Made by a program: the position numbers and the translations under genes. A stretch of 64,000 nt of DNA from Candidatus Protochlamydia phocaeensis (GTDB lineage Bacteria > Chlamydiota > Chlamydiia > Chlamydiales > Parachlamydiaceae), in assembly GCF_001545115.1 (NCBI RefSeq), contig NZ_FCNU01000007.1, forward strand, positions 124,001 to 188,000. Reading direction: 5' to 3'. Under the pieces are notes generated by a model. That model was not told the origin of the DNA. It saw only the letters and a program-made list of their open reading frames with translations, and did no database searches. How positions within the stretch are numbered: position 1 is the stretch's first letter; each line of letters starts with the position of its first letter. Below, one piece after another: positions 8,482-17,860 of this stretch.

Positions 8482-9156
8482 AATAAATTCCTTTTTTCCT
8501 AATTAAAGCCTTTAAAGAGCACACTCGCATTAAATAGACCGATTATAAAAAGACGTAAGAAAGTTTCTTAAAACTGCTACTGCCCTATTCGATTTCTTTT
8601 CATCCTGTCCCAATAGGTTTATTATGAGTTTTAATGCCCCTCTAAAGAGAAAGCCCTTTCCCTTGCTTACCAAAATCAGGCTAATAAAAAGAGTATAACA
8701 ATTAATCGCTAATTTTTCTATTTTCTTATTATGCCTAAAGAAAAGACTGAATTTTGAGAGCCTCTTTGGAGAATATTTATAAAAGAGTCCTAAAAGAACT
8801 CGACGCGAATCTAGGTCATTAACCCCCATCACCACTCTATTTGAGATTATTTTCTTTAGAAGGGAGAGGATCTAAAGGCTTAGCCATTTCAGGCATTTAA
8901 GAACTCTCTCAAGAAAAGAATTGAACTTCGCTTCATAAAACACTTCGATTGAATAATTTCCCTTAAATGGGTAAACTAATTGCACTGGCAAAATTCTCCA
9001 AAAGTTGCAACAGAAGATACTCTATCCATTGGACAGCTAAAAAGGAGAATAGTAAGAGCGCTGGATAACTTTCTCTTTTAGCAGTCAATCCATGAACATT
9101 TCCGCCTCTTATGCGATTGCCTTAACACTCATTAACATCAATTATTAGGATGCTCA
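8482..9156. other. Long spacer between divergent dgt and lon
   Basis: 675 bases with both promoters. A reverse 101-codon frame (8835-8530) has no ribosome site, and its first codons lie in a repeat copy, so it is not called. Region 8811-8875 carries a family 2 palindrome. The last part before lon is AT-rich; AGGA at 9147-9150 is the lon ribosome site. No CIRCE match seen upstream of lon. Confidence 0.5.
8811..8875 (+). repeat. Palindrome-family repeat (family 2), copy at 8.8 kb
   Basis: Contains CATTAACCCCCATCA, then TATTTGAGATTATTTTCTT and GGATCTAAAG, matching in order the copy at 20.75 kb (ATTAACCCCC, AGTTGAGACTATTTTCTT, GAATCTAAG). It is directly preceded by CGAATCTAGGTCATTA, the other end of the same family, suggesting a partial tandem. 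Confidence 0.6.
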
Positions 9157-11670
9157 ATGTTGAATCAAGAACATGATGATAGCTCTTTAGAAATGGAACT
9201 TGAAAATGCCGTGATGAACTCTCTTGAAGAGAGTCAACACGCCAAAAAGATCACGCAGCTTCCAGAGCAAATTCATATTTTCCCCCTGATTCGCCGTCCT
9301 TTTTTTCCTGGCATGGCAGCTCCACTTTTGATTGAGCCAGGGCCTTTTTATGAAGTATTAAAGGTAGTTGCTAAATCCGAGGCGAAATGTGTAGGTCTCT
9401 TGCTGACCCGCTCTGAGAACATGGACATTTACAAGGTAGGATTTTCAGATCTTTATGAGGTCGGTGTATTAGCTAGAGTGTTGCGCATTATTCCTATGGA
9501 ACAAGGCGGAGCTCAAGTCATTTTAAATATGGAAAGGCGCCTCAAAGTGATCGAGCCGGTGGCCGACTCCAAGACTTTAAAGGCGAAGGTCGCTTATTAT
9601 GAAGACGATCCTTCCTTAACGACCGAGTTGAAAGCTTATGCGATCAGCATTATCTCAACGATTAAAGAACTGCTCAAGCTCAATCCTTTATTTAAAGAAG
9701 AACTTCAAATCTTTTTAGGCCATTCGGACTTTACCGAACCTGGCAAGTTAGCCGATTTCGCGGTGGCCTTAACGACTGCGTCTAGAGAAGAGCTGCAAGA
9801 TGTGCTGGAAACTTTTGACATTCAGCGACGGATTGACAAGGCCCTCATTCTTCTAAAAAAAGAATTAGACATTAGCATCTTACAGAACAACATCAATCAA
9901 AAAATTGAAGCGACCATCAATAAGAGCCAAAAAGACTTCTTTTTAAGAGAGCAGCTAAAGACTATTAAAAAGGAATTAGGCATTGAGCGTGACGACAAAT
10001 CTTTAGACCGCGAAAAATTCGAAGCCCGCATTAAAGAGCGCGTCATTCCACCTGATGTCTTAAAAGTCATCAATGAAGAGCTGGAGAAATTAAGCGTACT
10101 AGAAATGCAATCTGCTGAATATAGCGTCTCCCGAGGCTATTTAGATTGGCTGACTATTATTCCTTGGGGAATTTATAGCCAGGAGCATCATGATTTGGAA
10201 GAGGCCGAGAAGACTTTAGCCGAAGACCATTATGGACTTGAGGACATCAAACAGCGCATTTTAGAATTCATCGGCGTTGGCAAATTGGCAAAGGGAGTAC
10301 GGGGAAGCATCATTTGCTTAGTCGGTCCGCCAGGAGTGGGCAAGACAAGCATTGGAAAGAGCATTGCGCGAGCGTTGAATCGCAAGTTCTATCGCTTTTC
10401 TGTAGGAGGCATGCGCGATGAAGCGGAAATTAAAGGGCACCGCCGCACTTATATCGGAGCGATGCCCGGAAAAATGATTCAAGCCTTGAAGTATTGCCAG
10501 ACAATGAATCCTGTCATTATGCTAGATGAAGTGGACAAGATGGGCAGAAGCTTCCATGGAGATCCCGCTTCGGCTTTGCTGGAGGTTTTGGATCCCGAAC
10601 AAAATGCGGAATTCTTAGACCATTATTTAGATGTCCGTTGCAACCTATCCGATGTCTTGTTCATTGTGACAGCCAATGTCTTGGATACGATTCCCGAACC
10701 GCTCAAAGACCGTATGGATATCCTGCGCCTATCGGGGTATATCATTCAAGAAAAGATTGAGATCGCCAAAAAATATTTGATCCCCCGCAACCGTAAAGAA
10801 ATGGGCTTAAAAGCAGCGGAAGTATCTTTTACAACTGAAGCCCTAAGGACAATGATCAATGGCTACGCACGTGAATCCGGTGTAAGGAATCTTGAAAATT
10901 TGATCAAAAAGATTTTACGCAAAATTGCCGTCAGAATTGTTCGCGAGCAGCAAGAGTTTGAAAAAACGCAGGCCAAGAAAAAGCGAGGGGCCAAGAGCAA
11001 GACTCCATTGAAGCTGCCTCCGGTCAAACACTCCATTACGCCGCTGAACTTAAAAGACTATCTTGGCAAACCTGTCTTCACAAGCGATCGCTTCTATGAA
11101 AGAACGCCTGTGGGCGTCTGCATGGGCCTTGCCTGGACAGCCATGGGAGGGGCGACACTTTACATCGAATCGATTAAAGTAGCAGCCGAAAAAACAGGAA
11201 TGAAGCTGACGGGCCAAGCAGGCGAAGTCATGAAAGAATCCGCCGAAATCGCTTGGAGCTATCTGCATAGCGCCATTCACAAATATGCCCCCGGCTATAC
11301 TTTCTTTGAAAAGTCCCAGGTACACATTCATATTCCAGAAGGAGCCACTCCCAAAGATGGCCCTTCAGCCGGTATTACAATGGTGACTTCCTTGTTATCG
11401 CTCTTATTGGATACCCCCGTGTTGGACAATTTAGGCATGACAGGAGAATTGACTTTGACGGGACGTATTTTGCCTATTGGTGGAGTAAAGGAGAAAATGG
11501 TGGCTGCGCGCCGCTCGGGCTTAAAAGTACTCATTTTCCCCAAAGACAATCTGCGCGATTATGAGGAATTGCCCGAGTACATTCGAAAAGGGCTCGTGAT
11601 GCACTTTGTCGAGCATTATGATGAAGTCTTTAAAATCGCATTCCCAACAAAAATGCAAGTAAAACTCTAA
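9157..11670 (+). CDS. lon: ATP-dependent protease Lon (first copy)
   Basis: Hexameric cytosolic AAA+ protease that degrades misfolded and regulatory proteins. 837 residues: N-terminal LON substrate domain (about 38-235), helical linker, AAA+ module with Walker [10 protein letters not shown] at about 389-397 and Walker B VIMLDEVDK, sensor/lid regions, and the P domain with Ser737 in KDGPSAG and Lys780 in GGVKEK, spaced 43 residues as in E. coli Lon. A lysine-rich insertion (about 608-622, KKKRGAKSK) sits between the lid and the protease domain. A second Lon is encoded at 50.5 kb. Confidence 0.97.
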   Translation: MLNQEHDDSSLEMELENAVMNSLEESQHAKKITQLPEQIHIFPLIRRPFFPGMAAPLLIEPGPFYEVLKVVAKSEAKCVGLLLTRSENMDIYKVGFSDLYEVGVLARVLRIIPMEQGGAQVILNMERRLKVIEPVADSKTLKAKVAYYEDDPSLTTELKAYAISIISTIKELLKLNPLFKEELQIFLGHSDFTEPGKLADFAVALTTASREELQDVLETFDIQRRIDKALILLKKELDISILQNNINQKIEATINKSQKDFFLREQLKTIKKELGIERDDKSLDREKFEARIKERVIPPDVLKVINEELEKLSVLEMQSAEYSVSRGYLDWLTIIPWGIYSQEHHDLEEAEKTLAEDHYGLEDIKQRILEFIGVGKLAKGVRGSIICLVGPPGVGKTSIGKSIARALNRKFYRFSVGGMRDEAEIKGHRRTYIGAMPGKMIQALKYCQTMNPVIMLDEVDKMGRSFHGDPASALLEVLDPEQNAEFLDHYLDVRCNLSDVLFIVTANVLDTIPEPLKDRMDILRLSGYIIQEKIEIAKKYLIPRNRKEMGLKAAEVSFTTEALRTMINGYARESGVRNLENLIKKILRKIAVRIVREQQEFEKTQAKKKRGAKSKTPLKLPPVKHSITPLNLKDYLGKPVFTSDRFYERTPVGVCMGLAWTAMGGATLYIESIKVAAEKTGMKLTGQAGEVMKESAEIAWSYLHSAIHKYAPGYTFFEKSQVHIHIPEGATPKDGPSAGITMVTSLLSLLLDTPVLDNLGMTGELTLTGRILPIGGVKEKMVAARRSGLKVLIFPKDNLRDYEELPEYIRKGLVMHFVEHYDEVFKIAFPTKMQVKL

Positions 11671-11681
11671 TTCAAAGCGTT

Positions 11682-11717
11682 AAAGTAAAGAGAAGGTCTG
11701 TGCTTTCTCTTTGCTTT
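11682..11717 (+). terminator. Likely terminator after lon
   Basis: AAAGTAAAGAGAA and TTTCTCTTTGCTTT pair around a short loop, starting 12 bases after the lon stop. The T-rich right arm follows the usual pattern of an intrinsic terminator, though no long T tail follows. Confidence 0.5.
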
Positions 11718-12002
11718 CGTTTAAAGATAAGGCCTTATTTTGCTATAACTATAAAGGATGAAGAAAGACGCCTATTTGACCCATCCCATTAAATTGGCAT
11801 GCTGAATTGGCTTTTCCCTAGGCTTGCTCGGTCAGTTAAAAACTCAGATTCAATGCTCAGGTTAACAGCCTGGATTCCAAATTATTGTCTTTCTAGAGGA
11901 AAAGAACTTGAATTTAGGCCATCGGCAATTTCAAAATAGCCTTTAAAGATTCCTTAAATTTATTATTCATGCCACAATACAGAATAAAAAGAGAAATGAA
12001 CG
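11718..12002. repeat. Spacer between lon and rfaE2 carrying a diverged family 2 repeat at 11881-11922
   Basis: ATTATTGTCTTTCTAGAGGA followed by AAAGAACTTGAATTTAGGCC aligns with the family 2 core at 20.79 kb (CTATTTTCTTCCTAGGG, AAAAGAATTCGAATCTAAG). No gene seen in the rest of the spacer; GAGAAATGAACG just before 12003 may serve as the ribosome site of rfaE2. Confidence 0.5.
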
Positions 12003-12527
12003 ATGCCCACTGAAGCTTCCCTTATTCCTTGGTCTATTGCCTGCAAAGAAAAAGTCATTGTGCCGGAGCAACTAGCCGACTTCATTCACGGCTTGCGCCG
12101 ACAAGGCAAGCGGCTGGTCACTTTGAATGGCTCGTTTGATTTGCTCCATGCCGGTCATTTGCAAATCATTTTTGAAGCTTCGCAACTGGGAGATGTATTA
12201 ATTGTCGCCCTTAATACCGATCAATCTATTAAGCAATATAAAAGCCCTAAACGCCCGCTTATTCCCCTGGAGTACCGCATGCAAATGATGGCTGCACTAG
12301 GTTTTGTAGATTATGTGACTTGGTTTGATGAAACAGATCCGTGCCGCCTCTTGTCTATCATTAAACCCGACATTCACGTCAATGGATCAGAATATGGGGA
12401 AAATTGCATTGAAGCAGACACTGTCAAGGCCGGTGGGGGAAGAATTCACATTGTTCCTCTTATACCCGGCCTATCCACCTCTTCTATTATCCGAAAAATA
12501 CAAGAGGAGTCTTCCGCATGCGCTTGA
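12003..12527 (+). CDS. rfaE2: RfaE2-type D-glycero-beta-D-manno-heptose 1-phosphate adenylyltransferase
   Basis: A 174-residue nucleotidyltransferase equal to the C-terminal domain of HldE. The HxGH motif is in GSFDLLHAGHL (about residue 40-50), and the family C-terminal STSSIIRKI helix start is present. It would make ADP-heptose for the LPS inner core or for glycan precursors; the separate kinase is not in the window. It overlaps the rhomboid gene by ten bases and heads a four-gene operon. A cytidylyltransferase of another small-molecule pathway is the main alternative. Confidence 0.85.
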   Translation: MPTEASLIPWSIACKEKVIVPEQLADFIHGLRRQGKRLVTLNGSFDLLHAGHLQIIFEASQLGDVLIVALNTDQSIKQYKSPKRPLIPLEYRMQMMAALGFVDYVTWFDETDPCRLLSIIKPDIHVNGSEYGENCIEADTVKAGGGRIHIVPLIPGLSTSSIIRKIQEESSACA

Positions 12528-13723
12528 TTGGAACGCTAAACGATGAACAAAAAGGATTGGCCTTTTCTTCTTTTCTCAATCAAAAAGGCATTTCCCATCA
12601 ATTGGAGCTGCATCCCAATACCGATTGGGGAAGCCATGAATATGGCACTAGCCAATGCAGAATATGGATTCGGGATGAAGATCAAGTAGAAGAAGCTTTA
12701 AAATGGTATGAGCTTTTTTTGGAAAATCCTCAAGATCCAGCTTTTCAACACACCATTTCCCAGCCTTTAGCTCCATTTTTTATCCCTGCTGCCGCTTCCC
12801 AAACCGCCAATTTTGAAAAGGCACCGCCGGCTTCCCCGCCTATTCCTCAAACAGCCGGAACAGAAACAAGATGGGAGAAACAGTCCATGGGATGGATAAC
12901 AAGGGGCTTTTTAATTCTTTGCTGCTTGCTTTTTTTAGCCACCCAGCTCATCAAGCCTTCCTTTCGCATGCCATCCGATATGCCTGCTTTGACCCTTTTT
13001 GCCTCCCCGGTTGAGAAAACCTTAATGTATGATTATCCTCATTTCTATGAATTGATCGACCGATTTATTCAGCTGTATGGCTTTGAAGGATTGGAAAACC
13101 CGCAAGAGGTTCCCAAAGAAGGACGTTTGCTTTTGAACAAAATCAAAGAAACTCCATTTTGGCAAGGTTTTTACAATATTGCTCTTACAAAAGGCTTTTC
13201 TTCCCTCTTGCCTGAGTTCTTGCAAGCTCCTTTATTTGAAAAAATCCATCAGGGGCAAATATGGCGCGTATTCACGCCTGTTCTTTTGCATGGCGATATC
13301 TTTCACTTGCTTTTCAACATGTTATGGCTGATTGTGCTAGGTAAGCAGATCGAGCAGCGCCTCCGGCCCTTTTCTTATTTATGTTTTATTCTCATTTTAG
13401 GCATTTTTTCGAATACAGCCCAATATTTAATGGGTGGAGCAAATTTTATCGGCTTTTCAGGCATTTTATGTGGAATGTTGACCTTTATTTGGATGAGGCA
13501 GCGATATGCTCCTTGGGAAGGGTATCAACTTGACCGCTTAACCATTCTCTTTATGCTGATCTTCATTGTTGGAATGGCTTTTATTCAATTGCTCTCCTTC
13601 TTCTTGGAAAAGTCTTTGCAATTAGCAATCGCTCCCAATATCGCCAATATGGCGCATCTAACAGGAGCAGCCATCGGAATAGTGTTTGGAAGGCTAAACG
13701 TCTTTAGTTGGAGGCATTCTTAG
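12518..13723 (+). CDS. Rhomboid family intramembrane serine protease
   Basis: 401 residues: a soluble N-terminal domain (about 1-75) resembling the cytoplasmic domain of GlpG, a proline-rich linker, then a membrane core. Catalytic dyad Ser314 in GFSG and His380 in [10 protein letters not shown] are both present, as is [14 protein letters not shown], the rhomboid HxxxHxxxN-like loop. The ATG at 12518 has GAGGAG ahead of it, inside the rfaE2 coding end. A large loop between TM1 and the core (about 165-240) is predicted outside or periplasmic. Active protease expected. Confidence 0.93.
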   Translation: MRLIGTLNDEQKGLAFSSFLNQKGISHQLELHPNTDWGSHEYGTSQCRIWIRDEDQVEEALKWYELFLENPQDPAFQHTISQPLAPFFIPAAASQTANFEKAPPASPPIPQTAGTETRWEKQSMGWITRGFLILCCLLFLATQLIKPSFRMPSDMPALTLFASPVEKTLMYDYPHFYELIDRFIQLYGFEGLENPQEVPKEGRLLLNKIKETPFWQGFYNIALTKGFSSLLPEFLQAPLFEKIHQGQIWRVFTPVLLHGDIFHLLFNMLWLIVLGKQIEQRLRPFSYLCFILILGIFSNTAQYLMGGANFIGFSGILCGMLTFIWMRQRYAPWEGYQLDRLTILFMLIFIVGMAFIQLLSFFLEKSLQLAIAPNIANMAHLTGAAIGIVFGRLNVFSWRHS

Positions 13724-13724
13724 T

Positions 13725-14645
13725 ATGTCCGTAAGGGATTTGACAATTTTAGGCTGTTCAAGTCAACAGCCGACGCGCTTTCGCAACCATGGGGCCTATT
13801 TATTGCGCTGGAATGACGAGGGCCTGCTATTTGACCCTGGCGAAGGCACGCAGCGCCAATTTATTTATGCCAATGTTGCCCCTACAGTCGTCAATCGCAT
13901 TTTTATTTCTCATTTCCATGGAGACCACTGCTTGGGGCTGGGATCCATCCTCATGCGATTGAATCTGGATAAAGTCACCCATCCCATTCACTGCTATTAT
14001 CCTGCTAGCGGAAAAAAATATTTTGATCGCTTGCGCTACGGCACTATCTATCATGAAAGAATCAATGTCGTCGAGCATCCTGTTTCACAAGCCGGCCTAG
14101 TCGAAGATGACGGCCATTTCCGTATTGAGGCTGCCTTCTTAGAGCATGGAGTGGAAAATATCGGCTGGAGAGTGACGGAACCCGACACGCGAAAATTCGA
14201 CATCGATAAGCTTAATCAGCATAAGGTCAGAGGCCCTCTTGTCAAGGAATTGCAAGAAAAAGGCCGCCTTATCATTGATGGAAAAGAAGTCACCCTTGAC
14301 GAGGTCAGCTGGATCAGAAAAGGAGACAGCTTCGCCATTGTCATCGACACGCTTCCTTGCCAAAGCGCCATTGACATTGCCCACGGAGCCAACATTCTGC
14401 TTTGCGAAAGCACTTATTTGGAAGAGCATAAAGATTTAGCCATGATGCATCATCATATGACGGCTAAACAGGCCGCTACGATTGCCAAGCAAGCGCAGGC
14501 CAAGCAGCTCATTTTGACGCATTTTTCGGCCCGCTATCAAAACTTGAAATTGTTTGAAACCGAAGCCAGGTCTATTTTTCCCAATACTTTTATTGCAGAC
14601 GATCTCATTACCTTTCCTTTTCCCAAAGTGAATGTTAAACCTTGA
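13725..14645 (+). CDS. rnz: Ribonuclease Z
   Basis: Endonuclease that removes the 3' trailer of tRNA precursors. 306 residues of the metallo-beta-lactamase fold with [10 protein letters not shown] (the HxHxDH zinc motif) at about 64-70, an exosite-like arm, the C-terminal HMTAKQAA and the LTHFSARY block typical of the family. The ATG follows the rhomboid stop by one base; GGAGG in the preceding gene end serves as ribosome site. Next to xerC as in other chlamydiae. Confidence 0.95.
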   Translation: MSVRDLTILGCSSQQPTRFRNHGAYLLRWNDEGLLFDPGEGTQRQFIYANVAPTVVNRIFISHFHGDHCLGLGSILMRLNLDKVTHPIHCYYPASGKKYFDRLRYGTIYHERINVVEHPVSQAGLVEDDGHFRIEAAFLEHGVENIGWRVTEPDTRKFDIDKLNQHKVRGPLVKELQEKGRLIIDGKEVTLDEVSWIRKGDSFAIVIDTLPCQSAIDIAHGANILLCESTYLEEHKDLAMMHHHMTAKQAATIAKQAQAKQLILTHFSARYQNLKLFETEARSIFPNTFIADDLITFPFPKVNVKP

Positions 14646-14653
14646 GGTGCCTT

Positions 14654-15643
14654 GTGTTTATTGCCGCTTGCTACCGCTTTTTAGAGCACTTGAAAGTCAT
14701 TAAAAATGCATCCGAGCATACAGTCCGCAACTATGCCATCGATTTAAATTGCTTTAAATCTTATTTAGAAAAGGAGTGGCTTGCTCATGCCAAGCCTGAT
14801 CAATTGCCTGAAAAAATCGCTTTTAATGACGCTTACGATAAGCGGTCGGTATTATTTGACAACCAATTGGCCTTAAATAAAATAGATAGGAAAACCATTC
14901 GCGGCTTTCTAGCCTGGCTGAGCTTAAATAAGCAAAATAAGCGGACAGTAGCCAGAAGGCTCTCTTCCCTTCGCAGTTTTTTCAAGTATGTCCAATCACA
15001 AAAAATGATCGACAATAATCCTACAGATGAACTGGACAGCCCTAAATTAGATAAAAAACTCCCTACCTCCTTATCTTACGAGCAAGTCAGCCACCTCTTT
15101 GATCAACCGGACACCTCTACTTATTTGGGATTCCGCGATAGAACGATCATGGAGCTTTTTTACAGCTCTGGCTTGCGCGTCAGTGAGCTTGTCGCCCTTA
15201 ACCGCCAAGACTTTGATTACGAGAATTTGACTATTAAATTAAAGGGAAAAGGGAAAAAAGAACGCATTGTCCCCATTACGAAAAATGCCGCCGAGTGGAT
15301 TAAGGCTTATTTAGAGCATCCGGAACGCCATAGAGACTCTGAAATTCATTACGCGCAAATCGATCCAAAAGCCATTTTCCTCAATAAGCTGGGAACGCGA
15401 TTGACTACACGCTCGGTTGATCGCAAGTTTGACCTCTACTTAACCCGCAGCGGCCTAGCTGGCAAAGTCACGCCACATACGATCCGCCATACCATAGCCA
15501 CCCATTGGCTAGAAAACGGCATGGACTTAAAAACCATTCAAATTCTCCTTGGCCATAGTTCTTTAGCCACCACAACTATTTACACGCAAGTTTCTACAAA
15601 GCTAAAGAAAAAAGTCTATGATGAAGCCCATCCTCGAGCTTAA
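14654..15643 (+). CDS. xerC: Tyrosine recombinase XerC
   Basis: Site-specific recombinase that with XerD resolves chromosome dimers at dif. SAM-like N-terminal DNA-binding domain (about 1-110) and catalytic domain with all six residues: Arg in GLRVSEL, Lys in KGKGKKER, HxxR in HTIRH, His in GHSS and the nucleophile Tyr in TIYTQV. Start GTG at 14654 is preferred because GAGGTG lies at the right distance; a TTG at 14642 overlapping the rnz stop is the alternative. Last gene of the rfaE2 operon. Confidence 0.95.
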   Translation: MFIAACYRFLEHLKVIKNASEHTVRNYAIDLNCFKSYLEKEWLAHAKPDQLPEKIAFNDAYDKRSVLFDNQLALNKIDRKTIRGFLAWLSLNKQNKRTVARRLSSLRSFFKYVQSQKMIDNNPTDELDSPKLDKKLPTSLSYEQVSHLFDQPDTSTYLGFRDRTIMELFYSSGLRVSELVALNRQDFDYENLTIKLKGKGKKERIVPITKNAAEWIKAYLEHPERHRDSEIHYAQIDPKAIFLNKLGTRLTTRSVDRKFDLYLTRSGLAGKVTPHTIRHTIATHWLENGMDLKTIQILLGHSSLATTTIYTQVSTKLKKKVYDEAHPRA

Positions 15644-15677
15644 GCAAAATTTTAACCTCCTTAAAATTTCGCTTAAG
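15639..15677 (+). terminator. Hairpin after xerC
   Basis: CTTAAGCaAAATTTTAA and TTAAAATTTcGCTTAAG form a long stem with a five-base loop, starting inside the last codons of xerC. There is no T tract, so it may stop transcription or only stabilise the 3' end. Confidence 0.5.
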
Positions 15678-15686
15678 TCTAGAGAC

Positions 15687-15973
15687 CATCGTCGATTCAT
15701 AGATCACGTTCTTGTCTCCTAGGGAAAAATACTCCTGACTATAGACAATGCGCAATTCGACGGCAGGCTATCTCCTGCTTATTTCGGCAACTTTTCTTAT
15801 TTATTTATTATTAATTTAAAATTTATCATTTTTTAATAAACCCTCTCTACAACTCCTCATTTTAAACAAAACAGAGAGAGAAAACTTGGCGATAAAAAGT
15901 TGCATTTAAATTAAAGTCAACTTATCCTTCACCTCCTTATTCAATAAATTAATAAACAATTAAAAGAATTATC
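15687..15973. repeat. Spacer with family 2 repeat at 15687-15750
   Basis: Read on the reverse strand, 15750-15687 has CTATAGTCAGGAGTATTTTT, CCCTAGGAGACAAGAA and TCTATGAATC, the block order of the family 2 palindrome. The remaining sequence up to 15973 is AT-rich with long T and A runs and contains no recognisable gene; the next gene has no clear ribosome site. Confidence 0.5.
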
Positions 15974-17683
15974 ATGACAGATATTTATAATCTTCAGTTG
16001 AAAACCATTTCGTATGGACTTGATAATGGAAATAATCTCGTTTATGAAGAGGAAAGCGGCAGCTTTTTCACGGTTGGATTACCTACTAATAGTGGAATTT
16101 ATCAAAATGATCCAACCCTTATTCGCGAGAAAATAAAAAGATTTATCACAACCAATAAAAATTTTTTACAGCCGGAACTTTTAGCACAAGTAAAAGTTAA
16201 GTTAGATAATAAAATTCAAAAAATTGAATCTAAATCAATCAGTCTTCTCGATTTTATCAAGTATATTTTTAATTTTCTTAATTTTTCACGTCTTCCAGAA
16301 GATCAATTAAATAATAGAGCTTTTTTACGCGATCTCAAATGCTTGGTTGAAGAAGCGATCGAACATTTACGCGTCATGCATACGGGAAGAACGCCTGTTC
16401 CAGTTTCTAATCCTTCCCTTTCCTCTCCATTATTAGGACAGGATGACCAAGCGGGACAGTTGCCAATTACTCCAATTCCTTCTTTTGTCCCTCCTCCTCC
16501 TGTATTAAATTCAACAACTCCTACGCTCCCCTTGAATCCTCCTCCTATTCTACCGCCTCTCAATCCCCTTATTCCCAAGCCTCCTTTGACCTCCCCAGTA
16601 AATCAGTCTGGCTCAACAAACCAGTCAGAAATGCCGACAAGCGTTCCGCCACCGCCGCCTCATAAATTTGGCATTCCTCTTCCTCCCTCCCTCACTCCAA
16701 CTGATCATGCCCTTAAATTTCCAAATGAACCGGAGCCTTTGAAGTTTGGATTAACCGATTATACTAAAAAACCCATAGAAGAAATTGAACAGCAGATCTT
16801 AGCGATTGATGCGTATATTGAACAAATGGGAAAAGCCATCGCGCCCTTTGAAAAACAGGTCAATCTAGCAGAAGAACTTAAAAGAGGATTAGAAGAAGAT
16901 TTAATTCCAGATTTTCTAAGCAAAGAAAAAGAGGTTAAACGATTAAAGCAAAACTTAGCTCTTTTGCAGCAAGCAGATGAGACCTCCCCTATTCTTCTTT
17001 ATTATCTTGAAAATGATAGTAAAGCATTAGCCATTCCTTATTTTGCAGACGCGCGCTATGATGACATACAAAAAAGAGCGGTTGAGCTTCAACAAGAAAT
17101 GGAATTAAGAAAACAAGAATTAAATGAGTTAATTTCGAAACTTGAGGGAAGGCTGGATTTAGATCCTGCCCAGCAAGAATTGCTTACAAAATATACCCAA
17201 GAGAAAGAAAAGCTTGAGAATACAGCCGCCTTTAGATTAGACCTAGATAACTTAAAAGTTTCCAAGGCCATTCCGAATCTCCAAGCGCAGATTTTCCTAT
17301 CTGAGAAAGAGAGTGAAGAGTGGAAGATTAAAGTCGAGCAGCATCAGAGAAAATTAGACGCAGTTAGTAAAGGGAAAATTCAGGGCATTGAATTCTCTCA
17401 AATCCAACCCATGCTTGTTCGCAGAAAAAAATTAATTGATGATTGGGCAAGGGTAAGGAAGTCGCGTAGGCAGTTCATAGACAATAAGAACAAAGGCAAA
17501 TCTGTTCTTCCGCCCAAGCCTAAGGCCGAAAATGTCAGCCATCCGATTAATCAAGAATATCCTGAGCTAGACCTGCTCAATGACTTGAAAAAGAATGGAA
17601 TGTTATATTCTCAGTTCCAACGCAAACCAGAGCTTACCCATCCTAGGCTTCATCCAAAAGATCCTATTGCACAAACTAAATAA
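15974..17683 (+). CDS. Proline-rich coiled-coil protein, effector-like, unknown function
   Basis: 569 residues in three parts. Residues 1-130 are a helical, lysine-rich region of unknown type. About 140-250 is rich in proline with several polyproline runs (VPPPPVL, NPPPILPP, SVPPPPPHK), the type of sequence bound by SH3, EVH1 or profilin. About 265-500 is long coiled coil. The layout recalls secreted chlamydial and Legionella proteins acting on the host cytoskeleton, but no WH2 or other named domain is visible. AT-rich, no Shine-Dalgarno site. It may equally be a structural protein. Confidence 0.75.
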   Translation: MTDIYNLQLKTISYGLDNGNNLVYEEESGSFFTVGLPTNSGIYQNDPTLIREKIKRFITTNKNFLQPELLAQVKVKLDNKIQKIESKSISLLDFIKYIFNFLNFSRLPEDQLNNRAFLRDLKCLVEEAIEHLRVMHTGRTPVPVSNPSLSSPLLGQDDQAGQLPITPIPSFVPPPPVLNSTTPTLPLNPPPILPPLNPLIPKPPLTSPVNQSGSTNQSEMPTSVPPPPPHKFGIPLPPSLTPTDHALKFPNEPEPLKFGLTDYTKKPIEEIEQQILAIDAYIEQMGKAIAPFEKQVNLAEELKRGLEEDLIPDFLSKEKEVKRLKQNLALLQQADETSPILLYYLENDSKALAIPYFADARYDDIQKRAVELQQEMELRKQELNELISKLEGRLDLDPAQQELLTKYTQEKEKLENTAAFRLDLDNLKVSKAIPNLQAQIFLSEKESEEWKIKVEQHQRKLDAVSKGKIQGIEFSQIQPMLVRRKKLIDDWARVRKSRRQFIDNKNKGKSVLPPKPKAENVSHPINQEYPELDLLNDLKKNGMLYSQFQRKPELTHPRLHPKDPIAQTK

Positions 17684-17758
17684 TCAGGTTGAATCCTGAT
17701 TGATATTGATCACGAACCGACAGGTGAGCTTCTGCCCAAATCAGTAGCGATAGATCAA

Positions 17759-17788
17759 GCGGATTGAGAAGAAGATTTTTCAATCCGC
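17759..17788 (+). terminator. Hairpin downstream of the proline-rich gene
   Basis: GCGGATTGA and TCAATCCGC form a perfect nine-base stem around a 12-base loop, 75 bases after the stop codon. No T tail follows on the forward strand. Confidence 0.4.
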
Positions 17789-17860
17789 CTGATAATTAGC
17801 CATTCGAAGGCAGTTTCTTAGAGGGTGCATGAAAACTTTTAAATCAAAAAGGATATTAAA

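Noticed and set aside
8530-8835. 101-codon reverse frame upstream of lon
   Set aside because: No ribosome site, unusual composition, and its first codons lie in a family 2 repeat copy.
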